DNA of 64,000 nt from an uncultured Paraprevotella sp. (lineage in GTDB: Bacteria; Bacteroidota; Bacteroidia; Bacteroidales; Bacteroidaceae). Position 1 is the first letter of the stretch, and every line of letters begins with the position of its first letter. Both the position numbers and the translations under genes were made by a program. The notes under the pieces are model-generated. The model saw nothing but the letters and a program-made list of their open reading frames with translations. It ran no database searches and was not told the origin of the DNA. The DNA lies in NCBI GenBank assembly GCA_944320765.1, contig CALUIS010000018.1, positions 1 to 64,000 on the forward strand. The letters are read 5' to 3'. Positions 39,684 to 47,877 of this stretch are shown one piece after another.

Positions 39684-42161
39684 TTAGAGCTTGACGGTCT
39701 GTGCCTTGCCGTTGTAGCTGACGGTGCGGCTGAACTTCGTGGGGGCTTGGTCGCCCGAGGGAGACTGCCCGTCCACCACGAGGATGCGGAACGTGCGCTT
39801 CTTCAACATGCCGTCGTACGCGCCTTGGCGGTCGTCGATGGTGAGGGTGCGGTCGGCATCGTTCCAGTGGAAGCGGATTTGCGTGAACGCTCCGTTCTCG
39901 TAGTTGTAGCTGTCGCCTTCGTCCTCATAGAGCGTGAACTCGCCGTCGGCACCCGGGTAGACGCGGATTTCCAACTTGTCCCATTTCTTCTCGCCCGTGT
40001 ATTGCACGGCAGGGCCGAAGGGGATGATGGAGCCGGCCTTTACGTATACCGGCATGATGTCGATGGGACAAGGCATGTCCACCGTCTGTCCGCCGTCCGT
40101 CTGTTCGTTGGTCCAGAAGTTGTACCACTTGATTCCCTGCGGAAGGTAGACCTGCACGTCCTTCACGGCCTTGGTGATGTCAGGCACGGAGTAAGCCCCG
40201 TTTTTGGTCTTCGGGTCGCGGTAGGTGTACAGGGAGTCGGTCACCGGCATGACGAGCAGGTTGCGGCCGAACATGTATTCGTTGTCCGTGCGGATGGCTT
40301 TCTTGTCTTTCGGGAAGTCCATCACGAAGGGGCGCATGATGCTGCCGCTCTCCTGGGTTACCGCGCCGCAGAGGCTATAGATATAAGGTAAAAGGCGGTA
40401 GCGGAGTTCGATGAACTTCTTCTGCACGTCGAAGGCCCAGTAGCCCGGCTCGCCGAACTTGTAGATTTCGGACTCCATCGGCGAGGAGCAATGGTTGCGC
40501 ATGACGGGCATGAAGCAGCCCCACTGCATCCAGCGCACCTGCAACTCCTGCATGGCCACGTTTTTCCAGTCATTGTTGTATTCCCAGCCGAAGAAGCCGC
40601 CGATGTCCGTGTTCCAGTACGGGATGCCGCAGAGCGAGTAGTTCAGTCCGCCGGCAATCTGCTTGCGCATCACGCTCCATTCCGAGGAGATGTCCCCGCT
40701 CCAGCAGAAGGAGCCGTAGCGTTGCTGTCCGAGGTAGGAGGAACGGGTCATGAGGAACAGTCGCTTGCTGTCCGACACGGCACGCTGATGTTCATATACG
40801 CCCATGTTGCTCATGAGGGGGAAGGCATTATGCACGCTGCGGAATGTGCCGTCCGCCGTGGGCAGGCTGAAGTCGGCCTCTGTCATGTCGAAGCGGTCCG
40901 GTTCGGTGGAGTCGGTCCACCATGCATCAATCCCCAAGTCGTGGAGATGCTTCAGGTAACGCCAGTAGAGGTCGCGGGCCTTGGGGTTGAACGGGTCGTA
41001 GGGATGTACGCCCCGGTGGCGCGGCCAGCTCTCGAAAGGCAGGAGGGCGCCCATGGCTTCCAGTTCCTTGTACTGGTCGGTCCAGGGGCCGAAGTTCGCC
41101 CATACGGAAATCATGAGGTGCGCGTTGTGCTTGTGTACGTAGTCGATCATTTCCTTCGGGCTCTTGATGCGCGGTTCGGGGTAGCGGGCGTTCGGGTCTT
41201 CGTCATAGGGCAGGTATTTCATCCATTGCGGGTCGCCCATCTTGTTGATGTAGCGTGGGTTCATGAACTTCATGGCGTTCCAGTTGGAGTCGCAGCCCCA
41301 GTACTGCCAGTCCTGCACGATGCCGTCCAAAGGCACTTCCAGCTCGCGGTGCTTGTCCAGTACCTCGCACAGCTCGTCGGGACTTTTGTAGCGTTCGCGG
41401 CACTGCCAGTAGCCCATGGTCCAGAGCGGCAGCATGGTGGCTTGTCCCGTCAGCTCGCGGATGCCGGCGATGACCCCGTCCTGCGTGCCGTCCTTATAAA
41501 TAAGGTAATAATCGCTCATCAGTCCTGCCTCGCTGTTGAAGCTGGTTTCTTGCGGCGTGTCGGAGAACACGGTGGGCGACGGGTTATCCCAATAGAGGCC
41601 GTATCCTTTTTCCGAAGTGATATAGGGGATGCACACGCGGGTGTTCTCGTTGCGCAGCATCAGTTCCTGTCCGCGCTGGTCCAGCTTGCCGGTCTGCTGC
41701 TGGCCGAGGCCGTAGATGGTCTCGTCGGGCGAGAGCATGAACCGCTGGCTGACGCGGTAGCTGTCGTGCGGGCCGTCCTTGCAGGGGATGAAGTTCGTGC
41801 CGAATTCCTTTTCCTGTACCAGCAGGCGGCCTTGCGCGTCTTTGAAAGTGATTTTGCCGGAGTTCTTGTCCATGACGACTTCCATGCTGGCCGTCTTCAG
41901 GGAGAGGCCGTCGCCTTGGTCCGTGTAGGTGATGTCCACTTTCTCCGGGGTCAGGATGACCGGATAGCTTTTCTTTTCCGGCATTCGGGTGGAGGGGTAC
42001 TTGATGACCCGCACGATGTCGTCGGAATAGAAGCGAATCTCTTCCGTGACGTTCTGCATTCGGATAAAATTCTTGACGCCATCCGCAGTGCGTTCCACCT
42101 CTTGGGCGGACAGGCAGGCGATGAAGGCCATGCCGAAGCAAGTGATGATGGTTCTCTTCAT
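39684..42161 (-). CDS. GH31 glycosidase (alpha-xylosidase/alpha-glucosidase-like)
   Basis: 825 aa from ATG 42161; longer frames pass through the -7 box. Signal peptide MKRTIITCFGMAFIACLS-AQ. GH31 N-terminal domain, catalytic barrel with nucleophile Asp in WWTDSTEPD (near 415), acid/base Asp in WSGDISSEW (near 487), and the usual C-terminal sheets (LPQGIKWYNFWTNEQTDGGQ). Roughly the core of its neighbour without the extra modules; the two are clearly paralogous (VQDWQYWG...W, GIPYWN.DIGGF). Exported enzyme for an alpha-linked glycan. First gene of the operon, 44 bases ahead of the next. Confidence 0.92.
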   Translation of the reverse strand: MKRTIITCFGMAFIACLSAQEVERTADGVKNFIRMQNVTEEIRFYSDDIVRVIKYPSTRMPEKKSYPVILTPEKVDITYTDQGDGLSLKTASMEVVMDKNSGKITFKDAQGRLLVQEKEFGTNFIPCKDGPHDSYRVSQRFMLSPDETIYGLGQQQTGKLDQRGQELMLRNENTRVCIPYITSEKGYGLYWDNPSPTVFSDTPQETSFNSEAGLMSDYYLIYKDGTQDGVIAGIRELTGQATMLPLWTMGYWQCRERYKSPDELCEVLDKHRELEVPLDGIVQDWQYWGCDSNWNAMKFMNPRYINKMGDPQWMKYLPYDEDPNARYPEPRIKSPKEMIDYVHKHNAHLMISVWANFGPWTDQYKELEAMGALLPFESWPRHRGVHPYDPFNPKARDLYWRYLKHLHDLGIDAWWTDSTEPDRFDMTEADFSLPTADGTFRSVHNAFPLMSNMGVYEHQRAVSDSKRLFLMTRSSYLGQQRYGSFCWSGDISSEWSVMRKQIAGGLNYSLCGIPYWNTDIGGFFGWEYNNDWKNVAMQELQVRWMQWGCFMPVMRNHCSSPMESEIYKFGEPGYWAFDVQKKFIELRYRLLPYIYSLCGAVTQESGSIMRPFVMDFPKDKKAIRTDNEYMFGRNLLVMPVTDSLYTYRDPKTKNGAYSVPDITKAVKDVQVYLPQGIKWYNFWTNEQTDGGQTVDMPCPIDIMPVYVKAGSIIPFGPAVQYTGEKKWDKLEIRVYPGADGEFTLYEDEGDSYNYENGAFTQIRFHWNDADRTLTIDDRQGAYDGMLKKRTFRILVVDGQSPSGDQAPTKFSRTVSYNGKAQTVKL

Positions 42162-42194
42162 GTATTGGAATGTTTTGATGGTAATTCGATGGTG

Positions 42195-42202
42195 CAAAGT
42201 TA
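42195..42202 (-). promoter_or_regulatory. -7 box of the GH31 operon
   Basis: TAACTTTG on the minus strand, 33 bases before the ATG at 42161. No TTG at 19-20 bases, consistent with a promoter that needs an activator. Confidence 0.6.
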
Positions 42203-42230
42203 CTCCAATACATGGGGGAAACCGTAACAA

Positions 42231-42268
42231 CTATGTTGAATCGTGTGGTAGCTATGTTGATTCTTGTG
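42231..42268. promoter_or_regulatory. candidate operator: direct repeat, 21-base period
   Basis: CTATGTTGAATCGTGTG (42231-42247) and CTATGTTGATTCTTGTG (42252-42268) differ at two of 17 positions and begin 21 bases apart, i.e. on the same DNA face. They lie about 30-65 bases upstream of the -7 box of the GH31 operon and overlap the stop of the neighbouring AraC-output regulator. This is the geometry expected for AraC-type activation. Confidence 0.65.
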
Positions 42269-44711
42269 TCCGGGCGGCGTATTCGGACGGTTTGCAGCCG
42301 AATTCCTCCTGAAAACACTTGCTCATGTAGCTGGCGGAGCTGAAGCCGGCGCGGTCGGCCACCTCGGCCATGCTCATGCCGCCCTTGCGGATGAGGTCGG
42401 CGGCCCGTTTCAGGCGGACGCTGCGGATGAAGAGGCTGGGCGACTTGTCGACCAACGCACTCAGTTTTTTATACAATCCGCTGCGTTCCATGCACAGGTC
42501 CTTGCTCAGTTGCTCCACGGAATATCCCGGAGTGTCGATATGTGCCTCCACCAACGCCACGGCCCGGTTCAGGAACTCGCTGTCGGCGGCGTTGATGGGG
42601 GGCTCTTCTTTCCGGACTTCTGCTGCAGAGGCTGCCGTCCCGGCGTTCTGGCGTTCGTAGCTGTCGCACCGTTCGATGAGGTGCTGGATGCGGAGCAGCA
42701 GGATTTCTTCCTTGTGCTGTCTGAGAATGCGCCGCCGGGTCTGGCGGATGTAGAGGTAGATGCCCAGTGCGATAAGACATAGGCAGAGGAGGGTATAGAG
42801 CGTGTAGGCCAGCCGGGTGCGCCACCAGGGTGCGTGGATGACGAACGTGATTTCCGTGGCGGGGCCGTCCCAATGGCTCTCCCGGGTGGAGGCCATGACC
42901 TGCAGGCGGTAGTGTCCGGGCGGCAGGAGGGAGAAGGACAGGTGGAGGTTGCCTTTTTCGTCCACGGCTCCTCCGTCGGCTTGCGGACGGAGGACGTGCC
43001 AGACCGAGTCGTTTGCCTGCACAAGGCGGTAACGGTAATAGGTGTGGGTAGGCCAGGCGTAGTTCAAGGCCGAGAAGTCGAAGCCGATATGGTTTTGCCG
43101 ATGGTTGAACTCATAATACCTCACGTAGGGCGGGGCTTGTGGCAATAGAGGCGAAGAGTCCATACTGCCGGGCGGCGTGATGCGGACGGGTTCGCCGTGC
43201 AGCGAAAAACCGATGGGCAGCGGCGCGAAGTGCTTCAGGGGAATCCTCACGCTGTCGGGATGGAACAGCGTCCATCCGCCCACGCCGCCCATCAGGATGC
43301 GCCCGTCGGACAGGGTGTGGGCTTTGCGGTCCAGGTATTCCCCTTTCAGCGTGCCGTCCTCATGGCGGTAGTTGGTGAAGCGCAGCGTGTCGGCCTTTCC
43401 GGATACGTACAGGCAGGAGATGCCGTCGCTGGTTGAAACCCAGATGCGGCCGCGCCGGTCTTCCGTGATGCCGTGGATGAAGTTGTTGGGCAACCCGTCT
43501 TCGGTGTATAGGGTACGCGCTTCGGCTTGTCCGGGCAGGAAGAGGCGTAGGCCGTCCGGCGTGCCGGCCCAGGTGCGTCCGTGGCGGTCGGTGTAGATGT
43601 CGTTGTAACGTCGGCCTTGGAACTGTTCCGGATGCCGGCCTCGTGTGAAGTCCGCCTCCGTCGGCGGGAAGGCGACGGAGAGGGCTTCGGGGGTGGGGGC
43701 CGAGTGGAATTTGAAGCGTCCGGGATGGGCGTAAAGCAGTCCTTGATTGTCCGTGCCGATCCAGATACCTTGCTGGCGGTCCTGGTAGAGGGTGTTCAGG
43801 TCTGTCTGCAGGGGCTTTCCTTCCGTGGTGAGCAGGGTGGAGTGGAAAGTGGACTTTCCCGTGCGGAGGTCGATGGCCCAGATGCCGTTCAGGCCGCTGA
43901 TGTAGGCCGTGCGGGAGTTGGGGACGATGAGGGTGTGCAGCGGCTGGTCTGTTTCCATGAGCCGCCGCCAGGTGCGGGTCTGTGGGTCAAAGTCGAGCAG
44001 GATGGCCCGTCGGCCGGTCCGCACTTGGTAGAAATGCCCGTCCGATCCCGGGACGACCAGCGACATGGCACTGTACAGCGGCCTTTCGTTGGCGGGGTAG
44101 GCGGCTTTCCAGTAGAGCCGTTTCCCGCTTTCCAGCGCGTGGCACGCCACTTCGCCGGTGTTGAAAAACAGGTAGGCGCAACCGTCCGCGACCGCCACGT
44201 CCTGCAATTCTCCGTCCTCTTCCCGGTAAGGCAGGTAGCGTCTCCGTGCGGCATCATAAAGCCCTTTTCCCGTCACGAGCCAGAGGCTTTGGCCTGCCAC
44301 GAACAGGTCGGTCACGGTATCGGTCAGTCCCATCTCGCGGAACACGTCGGCTGGACGTTGCAGGTAGCGTTCGCGGCGTAGGTCGAGGCACCACATTTTC
44401 TGATAGTCTTTTACCCAAAGTCGGTCGTCCGGCCCCACGTACACGTGATAGGCTCCTTTATAGTGCGGAAGCGGACAGACATCCGAGTCGTTCCGGTGGA
44501 TGTAATGGAAACGCATCCCGTCGTAGAGGTTGATGTTGCCCCGTGTGGTGAAGACCATCCGTCCGTCCGGCAGTTGCAGGATGTGTTGCACCTGGTTGTC
44601 GCTTAGTCCGTCCGACGCGTCCAGACGGCTGAACACGTAAGGCATGGCCGCAGCCGTCAGGGACGGGATGAGGCTCAGAAGCGGAAGGAGGAAGGAGAGC
44701 AGGAACTTCAT
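42252..44711 (-). CDS. membrane sensor with beta-propeller and direct AraC output
   Basis: 819 aa. Signal peptide, then two-component-regulator-type propeller repeats (~25-540; DLNTLYQDRQQGIWIGTDNQ, YNDIYTDRHGRTWAGTPDGL), a Y_Y_Y domain (~550-620), one membrane helix (~627-652), a short coiled segment and a C-terminal AraC helix-turn-helix (~719-819; YSVEQLSKDLCMERSGLYKK, MAEVADRAGFSSASYMSKCF). Unlike hybrid two-component systems, histidine kinase and receiver are absent, so binding of a periplasmic ligand must act straight through the membrane. It is probably the activator of the adjacent GH31 operon. It starts five bases after cobC. Confidence 0.9.
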   Translation of the reverse strand: MKFLLSFLLPLLSLIPSLTAAAMPYVFSRLDASDGLSDNQVQHILQLPDGRMVFTTRGNINLYDGMRFHYIHRNDSDVCPLPHYKGAYHVYVGPDDRLWVKDYQKMWCLDLRRERYLQRPADVFREMGLTDTVTDLFVAGQSLWLVTGKGLYDAARRRYLPYREEDGELQDVAVADGCAYLFFNTGEVACHALESGKRLYWKAAYPANERPLYSAMSLVVPGSDGHFYQVRTGRRAILLDFDPQTRTWRRLMETDQPLHTLIVPNSRTAYISGLNGIWAIDLRTGKSTFHSTLLTTEGKPLQTDLNTLYQDRQQGIWIGTDNQGLLYAHPGRFKFHSAPTPEALSVAFPPTEADFTRGRHPEQFQGRRYNDIYTDRHGRTWAGTPDGLRLFLPGQAEARTLYTEDGLPNNFIHGITEDRRGRIWVSTSDGISCLYVSGKADTLRFTNYRHEDGTLKGEYLDRKAHTLSDGRILMGGVGGWTLFHPDSVRIPLKHFAPLPIGFSLHGEPVRITPPGSMDSSPLLPQAPPYVRYYEFNHRQNHIGFDFSALNYAWPTHTYYRYRLVQANDSVWHVLRPQADGGAVDEKGNLHLSFSLLPPGHYRLQVMASTRESHWDGPATEITFVIHAPWWRTRLAYTLYTLLCLCLIALGIYLYIRQTRRRILRQHKEEILLLRIQHLIERCDSYERQNAGTAASAAEVRKEEPPINAADSEFLNRAVALVEAHIDTPGYSVEQLSKDLCMERSGLYKKLSALVDKSPSLFIRSVRLKRAADLIRKGGMSMAEVADRAGFSSASYMSKCFQEEFGCKPSEYAARTQEST

Positions 44712-44716
44712 GACGT

Positions 44717-45244
44717 TCAGAGTGAGATGTGTACGGTTCCGCCGTAAGGAGTCAGGTGTTTGAATCCGTCTTCTATCGGTACGAGGCCGGCATAGACTTG
44801 GGCGCAGATCAGCACGCCGCCATGGGCGAAGATGGCCACACGGCGGAAGTTCTTTTGCCGCAGTTCGTCAAGGAAGGAGGAGGCGCGGGCATACAGGTCG
44901 CGGAACGACTCGCCGCCCGTGGTCGGCTGGTTCAGGAAGTCGTCATACCAGATTTGCAGCCGTTCGTCGGTGATGTCGTCGAAGCGTTGCATCTCCCAGT
45001 TGCCCATGTTCATTTCCTTTAGCCGTGCGTCCCGTTCCGCACCGGGATAGCCGCAGAATGTGGCCAGTTTGGCCGCCCTGCTGAGCGGGCTGGTATAGGC
45101 TTTGTCGAAAGTCAGTCCAGCCAGACGGAGGCGGGTCGTGGCGGCCTCGTGGCGGAAAGAGGGGCGTAGGGGTACGTCCGTGAAACCATAGCATGTGCCG
45201 CGTGGCACGTCTACTGAGGTATGTCGGATAAGATAGATTTCCAT
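44717..45244 (-). CDS. cobC: alpha-ribazole phosphatase CobC
   Basis: 175 aa, histidine phosphatase superfamily. Catalytic motif LIRHTSVD (5-12) with His8, second His in FAHGGVL, Glu in LKEMNMGNWE. It dephosphorylates alpha-ribazole-5'-phosphate (or adenosylcobalamin-5'-phosphate) in nucleotide-loop assembly. Assignment against general phosphoglycerate mutases rests on the neighbouring cobS. Nine bases from cobS. Confidence 0.92.
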   Translation of the reverse strand: MEIYLIRHTSVDVPRGTCYGFTDVPLRPSFRHEAATTRLRLAGLTFDKAYTSPLSRAAKLATFCGYPGAERDARLKEMNMGNWEMQRFDDITDERLQIWYDDFLNQPTTGGESFRDLYARASSFLDELRQKNFRRVAIFAHGGVLICAQVYAGLVPIEDGFKHLTPYGGTVHISL

Positions 45245-45253
45245 AATCCTATT

Positions 45254-46069
45254 TTATATATAATGGTAAAGAATGACGGTAGAAAGATAGAAACTGAGTT
45301 CGCACAGCAGGAACACCGCGCCGCAGCAGTCGCCGGTGTAGCCTTGCAGCCGCCGTCTTATCCATGCGGTGAGCAGCAGCTCTGTCAGTATGGGGACGGC
45401 GAACGCCCAGTAAGGAAAGGGCATGGGGCGTGTCAGAAGCCAGCAGAGGCCCGGCGCGAGGGCGATGAGACATCGGAGCAGATGGAGCGTCAGTGTCCGG
45501 CGGTTCCACGTGGCGTAGACCACGCCGGACTTGGCTTGTTCTGCCGTGCGGGCGTAGGGCAGCTGGAGGATGATGAGGCTGGCGCAGGCTTTGGCGTACA
45601 CATCGGCCGTGAAGATGAAAGCCGGGGCGATGGCCGGCGGCAAGGCGGCCATCAGCGTGACGAGCAGGGCGGTGTGGAAGAGCAGTCCCAACACGCCGTA
45701 GGTGCCGATGCGCGAGTCTTTCATGATGCTGAGGATGCGCCCGCGGTCGGTGCCGCCTCCGAAACCGTCGCAGCAGTCGGCCAGTCCGTCCTCATGCAAG
45801 GCTCCTGTCAGCAGAAGACGCGTACCCACGGCCAGCAAGGCTGCCGTCAGGGGAGGGACGACCGTCGACAAGACCCAAAACATCAGGGCTATAAGGCCGC
45901 CCGTGAGCCAGCCCGCCAGCGGCCAGTAGTCCACCACATGCCGGAAGCAGGCGGCATCCACCTGACGGATGCGCCACAACGGCAGCCGCGTGAAGAACAT
46001 CAGGGCGGCCCAGAGGCGGTCGGCCTGCCGCGTGTCCTGCAGGTCAGAAGTATTTGGTGATGTGTGCAT
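45254..46069 (-). CDS. cobS: cobalamin-5'-phosphate synthase CobS
   Basis: 271 aa, polytopic inner-membrane protein. Family blocks: FFTRLPLW, LLLTGALHEDGLADCCDGFG, DSRIGTYGVLGLL. It joins adenosylcobinamide-GDP to alpha-ribazole(-phosphate). The start overlaps the cobT end by 26 bases, so translation is coupled. Confidence 0.95.
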   Translation of the reverse strand: MHTSPNTSDLQDTRQADRLWAALMFFTRLPLWRIRQVDAACFRHVVDYWPLAGWLTGGLIALMFWVLSTVVPPLTAALLAVGTRLLLTGALHEDGLADCCDGFGGGTDRGRILSIMKDSRIGTYGVLGLLFHTALLVTLMAALPPAIAPAFIFTADVYAKACASLIILQLPYARTAEQAKSGVVYATWNRRTLTLHLLRCLIALAPGLCWLLTRPMPFPYWAFAVPILTELLLTAWIRRRLQGYTGDCCGAVFLLCELSFYLSTVILYHYI

Positions 46070-47123
46070 TCTCGAAGTTGTTCATTTCGTTGAGCATCCG
46101 GATGGCGGATTCCAGCAGCGGCCAGGCGCACAAGGCTCCTGTGCCTTCCCCGAGACGCAGGCCGAGCCGGAGCAGTCCCCGGGCGTGCAGGGCCTCGAGC
46201 ATCCGGCGATGGCCGGCCTCGTCGCCTTCGTGGCAGAACACGGCATAGCTCCGGACGGCGGGGCAGATCCGCGTGGCCAGCAACATGCAGGCCGTCATGA
46301 TGAAACCGTCCACGAGAATGACCATGTGCAGCTCCGCCGCACGGAGCATGGCCCCGATGGCGGCCACCATCTCGTATCCGCCGAAGTGGCGCATGACGAG
46401 TTCCGTTTGTGCCGGACTGAACGCTCCGGCTTCCGGCAGGCCGGGATGGAGGGCGCGGAACTGCCGGACGGACGCTTCCAATACCTTGTATTTATGGCGG
46501 ATGCCCTCAGTGTCCAGCCCGGCTCCGGCACCCACGCACTGTTCCAGCGGCATTCCCGTGAGCAGGTGCATCCATACGGATGAGGGCGAGGTGTTGCCGA
46601 TGCCCATCTCGCCCAAGGCGATGACGTTGCAGCCTCGCGCCTGGCATTCCGTCACCATTTGTGCGCCGGTGTCGAGGCAGCGGTCGGCCTCTTCGGGAGT
46701 CATGGCGGCCTCGTGCAGGAAGTCGTGCGTGCCGCGTCTGATTTTCCGGTTGAGGATGCCCGGCACGCCGTTCAGGTCATAGTCCACTCCCATGTCCACG
46801 AGGAACAGTTCGAAACCGTGCTGGCGGCAGAACATGTTCACCCCTCCGCCGCCCCGGCTGAAGTTGAGCATCTGTTGCCAGGTGATTTCGCGGGGCGAGA
46901 CGCTCACGCCTTCGCGTTCGATGCCGTGGTCCGCTCCGAAGAGCAGGTGGCAGGGATGGCGCAGGACGGGTTCGGTGGTCTGCTGTACCAGTCCGATTTG
47001 CAGGGCCAGCTCCTCCAGTCTGCCCAATGAGCCTTTGGGCTTGTTCAGGTTGTCTATCTTGTCTTGCAGCACGGGGCGCAGGGCCTCGTTGGGTTCGGAT
47101 ATGTTGAAGTACTTCATGGTCAT
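46044..47123 (-). CDS. cobT: nicotinate-nucleotide-dimethylbenzimidazole phosphoribosyltransferase CobT
   Basis: 359 aa. Family blocks: NKPKGSLGRLEELALQI, FGADHGIEREGVS, GEMGIGNTSPSS (substrate loop) and the catalytic Glu in LRLGEGTGA. It activates the lower-ligand base as alpha-ribazole phosphate. I use ATG 47123, whose ATGA overlaps the cobU stop; the ATG at 47117 is the alternative. Cytoplasmic. Confidence 0.95.
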   Translation of the reverse strand: MTMKYFNISEPNEALRPVLQDKIDNLNKPKGSLGRLEELALQIGLVQQTTEPVLRHPCHLLFGADHGIEREGVSVSPREITWQQMLNFSRGGGGVNMFCRQHGFELFLVDMGVDYDLNGVPGILNRKIRRGTHDFLHEAAMTPEEADRCLDTGAQMVTECQARGCNVIALGEMGIGNTSPSSVWMHLLTGMPLEQCVGAGAGLDTEGIRHKYKVLEASVRQFRALHPGLPEAGAFSPAQTELVMRHFGGYEMVAAIGAMLRAAELHMVILVDGFIMTACMLLATRICPAVRSYAVFCHEGDEAGHRRMLEALHARGLLRLGLRLGEGTGALCAWPLLESAIRMLNEMNNFENAHITKYF

Positions 47124-47704
47124 TTGATTTTGACAGGGATGCCGCTCACCATCAGGTACACCTCGTCGGCTTGTGCGGCCACGAACTGGTTGGTCCATCC
47201 CAGCAGGTCGGTGAAGCGGCGTTGCACCTCGTTGGGCGACACGCCCCCCATCCCGATTTCGTTGGTGACGAAGATAAAGGTGGCATCCTGTGCCGTGAGG
47301 CGCAGGAACTCGTCCTGGATGGTTTTCAAGGTAGTCTCCACCTGCCGGATGCCGGCCCGTGCCTGACGGATTTCCACGGTGTCCGTCTTGCCGCAGTCCG
47401 TCGTGTCCGGTTCTTGGGGCGGTGTGTAGTCGAAGAAGAAGTTGGTGGCCCAAAGGGTCACGCAGTCCACCAGCACCGTCCGTCCCGTCAGGTCGTGGCG
47501 GCTGAGCCATTTCTCCTCCTCGATGTTGGTCCATTGCGGGCCGCGCCGCTCGCGGTGGATGAGGACGCGCTGCCGGAACTCCTCGTCCCAGACGCGGGCC
47601 GTGGCCAGATAGACCGGTCGGTCGGAGAGGCTGAGGGCCAGCCGTTCGGCGTGGACGCTCTTGCCCGAGCGTTCGCCTCCCGTAATCAGGATGATTCTCT
47701 TCAT
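47120..47704 (-). CDS. cobU: adenosylcobinamide kinase / guanylyltransferase CobU
   Basis: 194 aa. P-loop ITGGERSGKS (7-16), then LVDCVTLWATNFFF and FVTNEIGMGGVSPN typical of CobU/CobP. It phosphorylates adenosylcobinamide and adds GMP. ATG at 47704 begins MKRIILITGG, the normal N terminus. The -7 box ends only six bases before the ATG, so the mRNA is nearly leaderless. First gene of cobU-T-S-C. Confidence 0.95.
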   Translation of the reverse strand: MKRIILITGGERSGKSVHAERLALSLSDRPVYLATARVWDEEFRQRVLIHRERRGPQWTNIEEEKWLSRHDLTGRTVLVDCVTLWATNFFFDYTPPQEPDTTDCGKTDTVEIRQARAGIRQVETTLKTIQDEFLRLTAQDATFIFVTNEIGMGGVSPNEVQRRFTDLLGWTNQFVAAQADEVYLMVSGIPVKIK

Positions 47705-47709
47705 GTCTG

Positions 47710-47740
47710 CAAAGATAGCGAAAGGTGAGCGACGAGGCAA
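47710..47740 (-). promoter_or_regulatory. cobU promoter
   Basis: TTG (47740-47738), 20-base spacer, TATCTTTG (47717-47710) on the minus strand. The expected start lies within a few bases of the ATG at 47704, leaving no room for a riboswitch or ribosome-binding site. Confidence 0.8.
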
Positions 47741-47796
47741 GGAAAAGCTTGATTTTCCTTGGGTTCTATAAGCAATTGGGGATGTAGGCCGGAATG

Positions 47797-47850
47797 GAAG
47801 GTGTAGCAAAAAACGGAGCGGTCATGTCTCGTTGATTTTGCTACACCTTC
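47797..47850. terminator. long inverted repeat after tyrA
   Basis: GAAGGTGTAGCAAAA (47797-47811) pairs exactly with TTTTGCTACACCTTC (47836-47850), a 15-bp stem with a 24-base loop. It follows the aromatic operon by 28 bases on the minus strand and precedes the cobU promoter. There is no clear T-run, but an internal GTTTTTTGC may serve. Confidence 0.6.
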
Positions 47851-47877
47851 AATCGTTCTTTACTGAATTCCTCGTTG

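Noticed and set aside
46044..47534. 496-codon frame with a 140-residue N-terminal extension of cobT
   Set aside because: The extension overlaps cobU in another frame and resembles nothing; the ATGA junction at 47123-47120 explains the true start.
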